DNA from: Flavobacteriales bacterium UBA2040
GTDB lineage: Bacteria; Bacteroidota; Bacteroidia; Flavobacteriales_D; Crocinitomicaceae
DNA length: 5,677 nt
NCBI GenBank assembly: GCA_002332715.1
Contig: DDBE01000072.1
Location: 1 to 5,677 of the forward strand
Direction of reading: 5' to 3'
Position 1 is the stretch's first letter, and every line of letters starts with the position of its first letter. The position numbers and the translations under genes are program-made. The notes under the pieces are model-generated. The model did no database searches and was not told the origin of the DNA. It worked only from the letters and a program-made list of their open reading frames with translations. Below, in pieces: positions 5,581 through 5,677 of the stretch.

Positions 5581-5593
5581 ATCGGTTTAAATT

Positions 5594-5677
5594 AAAAATT
5601 GGCATTGCATTGGAAAATCATCATCGCGATGGTTCTTGGTATAATTTGGGCATTCTTATCTGTCCAATTTGGATGGA
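5594..5677 (+). pseudogene. Inverted, start-less copy of the symporter N-terminus (cut by window end)
   Basis: Read rightwards from 5599, this stretch encodes LALHWKIIIAMVLGIIWAF and onward to FGW, identical to symporter residues 4-29 except Leu22 to Phe. The position of the ATG reads AAT and the next codon is TAA (5593-5595), so translation cannot begin as in the left copy; only TTG at 5599 or an internal ATG at 5629 (codon 14, inside TM1) could serve. It may be the beginning of a full second symporter gene in a silent state, a fragment, or an assembly fold-back. The length beyond 5677 is unknown. Confidence 0.6.

Noticed and set aside
1..5677. tRNA, rRNA, CRISPR array, riboswitch or phage/defence system
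   Set aside because: I looked on both strands and saw no cloverleaf, rRNA segment, regularly spaced repeats, known aptamer core, or phage or defence gene; the four genes have ordinary functions.

Overview
The window looks like chromosomal DNA from a member of the Bacteroidota, most likely Flavobacteriia or a close relative. The clues are AT-rich DNA, two secreted proteins ending in type IX secretion (T9SS) sorting domains, starts without Shine-Dalgarno sites, two exact matches to the Bacteroidota -7 promoter element TAnnTTTG, and intergenic repeats of a kind I recall from flavobacterial genomes. The genus cannot be fixed from the sequence.

Layout, left to right. Positions 1-308 hold no convincing gene, but contain a 13-bp inverted repeat (53-65/96-108) and a strong hairpin terminator (245-281). 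Four complete genes follow, all on the minus strand: a secreted endonuclease I family nuclease with a T9SS tail (309-1388); a small cytoplasmic J-domain plus KTSC-domain protein (1887-2342, start revised from the longest open frame); a secreted SGNH-type hydrolase with a PKD domain and T9SS tail (2776-4032); and a dicarboxylate/amino acid:cation symporter (4091-5488). The gap 1389-1886 holds short repeats and a 48-codon open stretch of unknown status. The gap 2343-2775 holds the promoter of the J-domain gene and a cluster of repeats, including a structured element on the plus strand that resembles the flavobacterial Flavo-1 RNA motif.

The genes do not form an obvious single pathway. Only the symporter and the SGNH hydrolase are close enough (58 bp) to be one transcription unit. 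Two of the four products are predicted T9SS cargo that degrade extracellular polymers (nucleic acid, esters), and a symporter taking up acidic amino acids or dicarboxylates would suit a scavenging lifestyle, but that link is inference.

The most striking feature is at the right edge. The last 84 bases are an inverted copy, with one mismatch, of codons 2 to 29 of the symporter. The copy faces the opposite way and has lost its ATG. The 109-bp spacer between the two arms carries the start codon and the only consensus-like promoter. If the spacer inverted by recombination between the arms, it would switch on the right-hand copy and switch off the left-hand one. This is either a candidate promoter/start-codon inversion switch, an ordinary inverted duplication with one dead copy, or a fold-back assembly artefact. 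The window ends too soon to decide.
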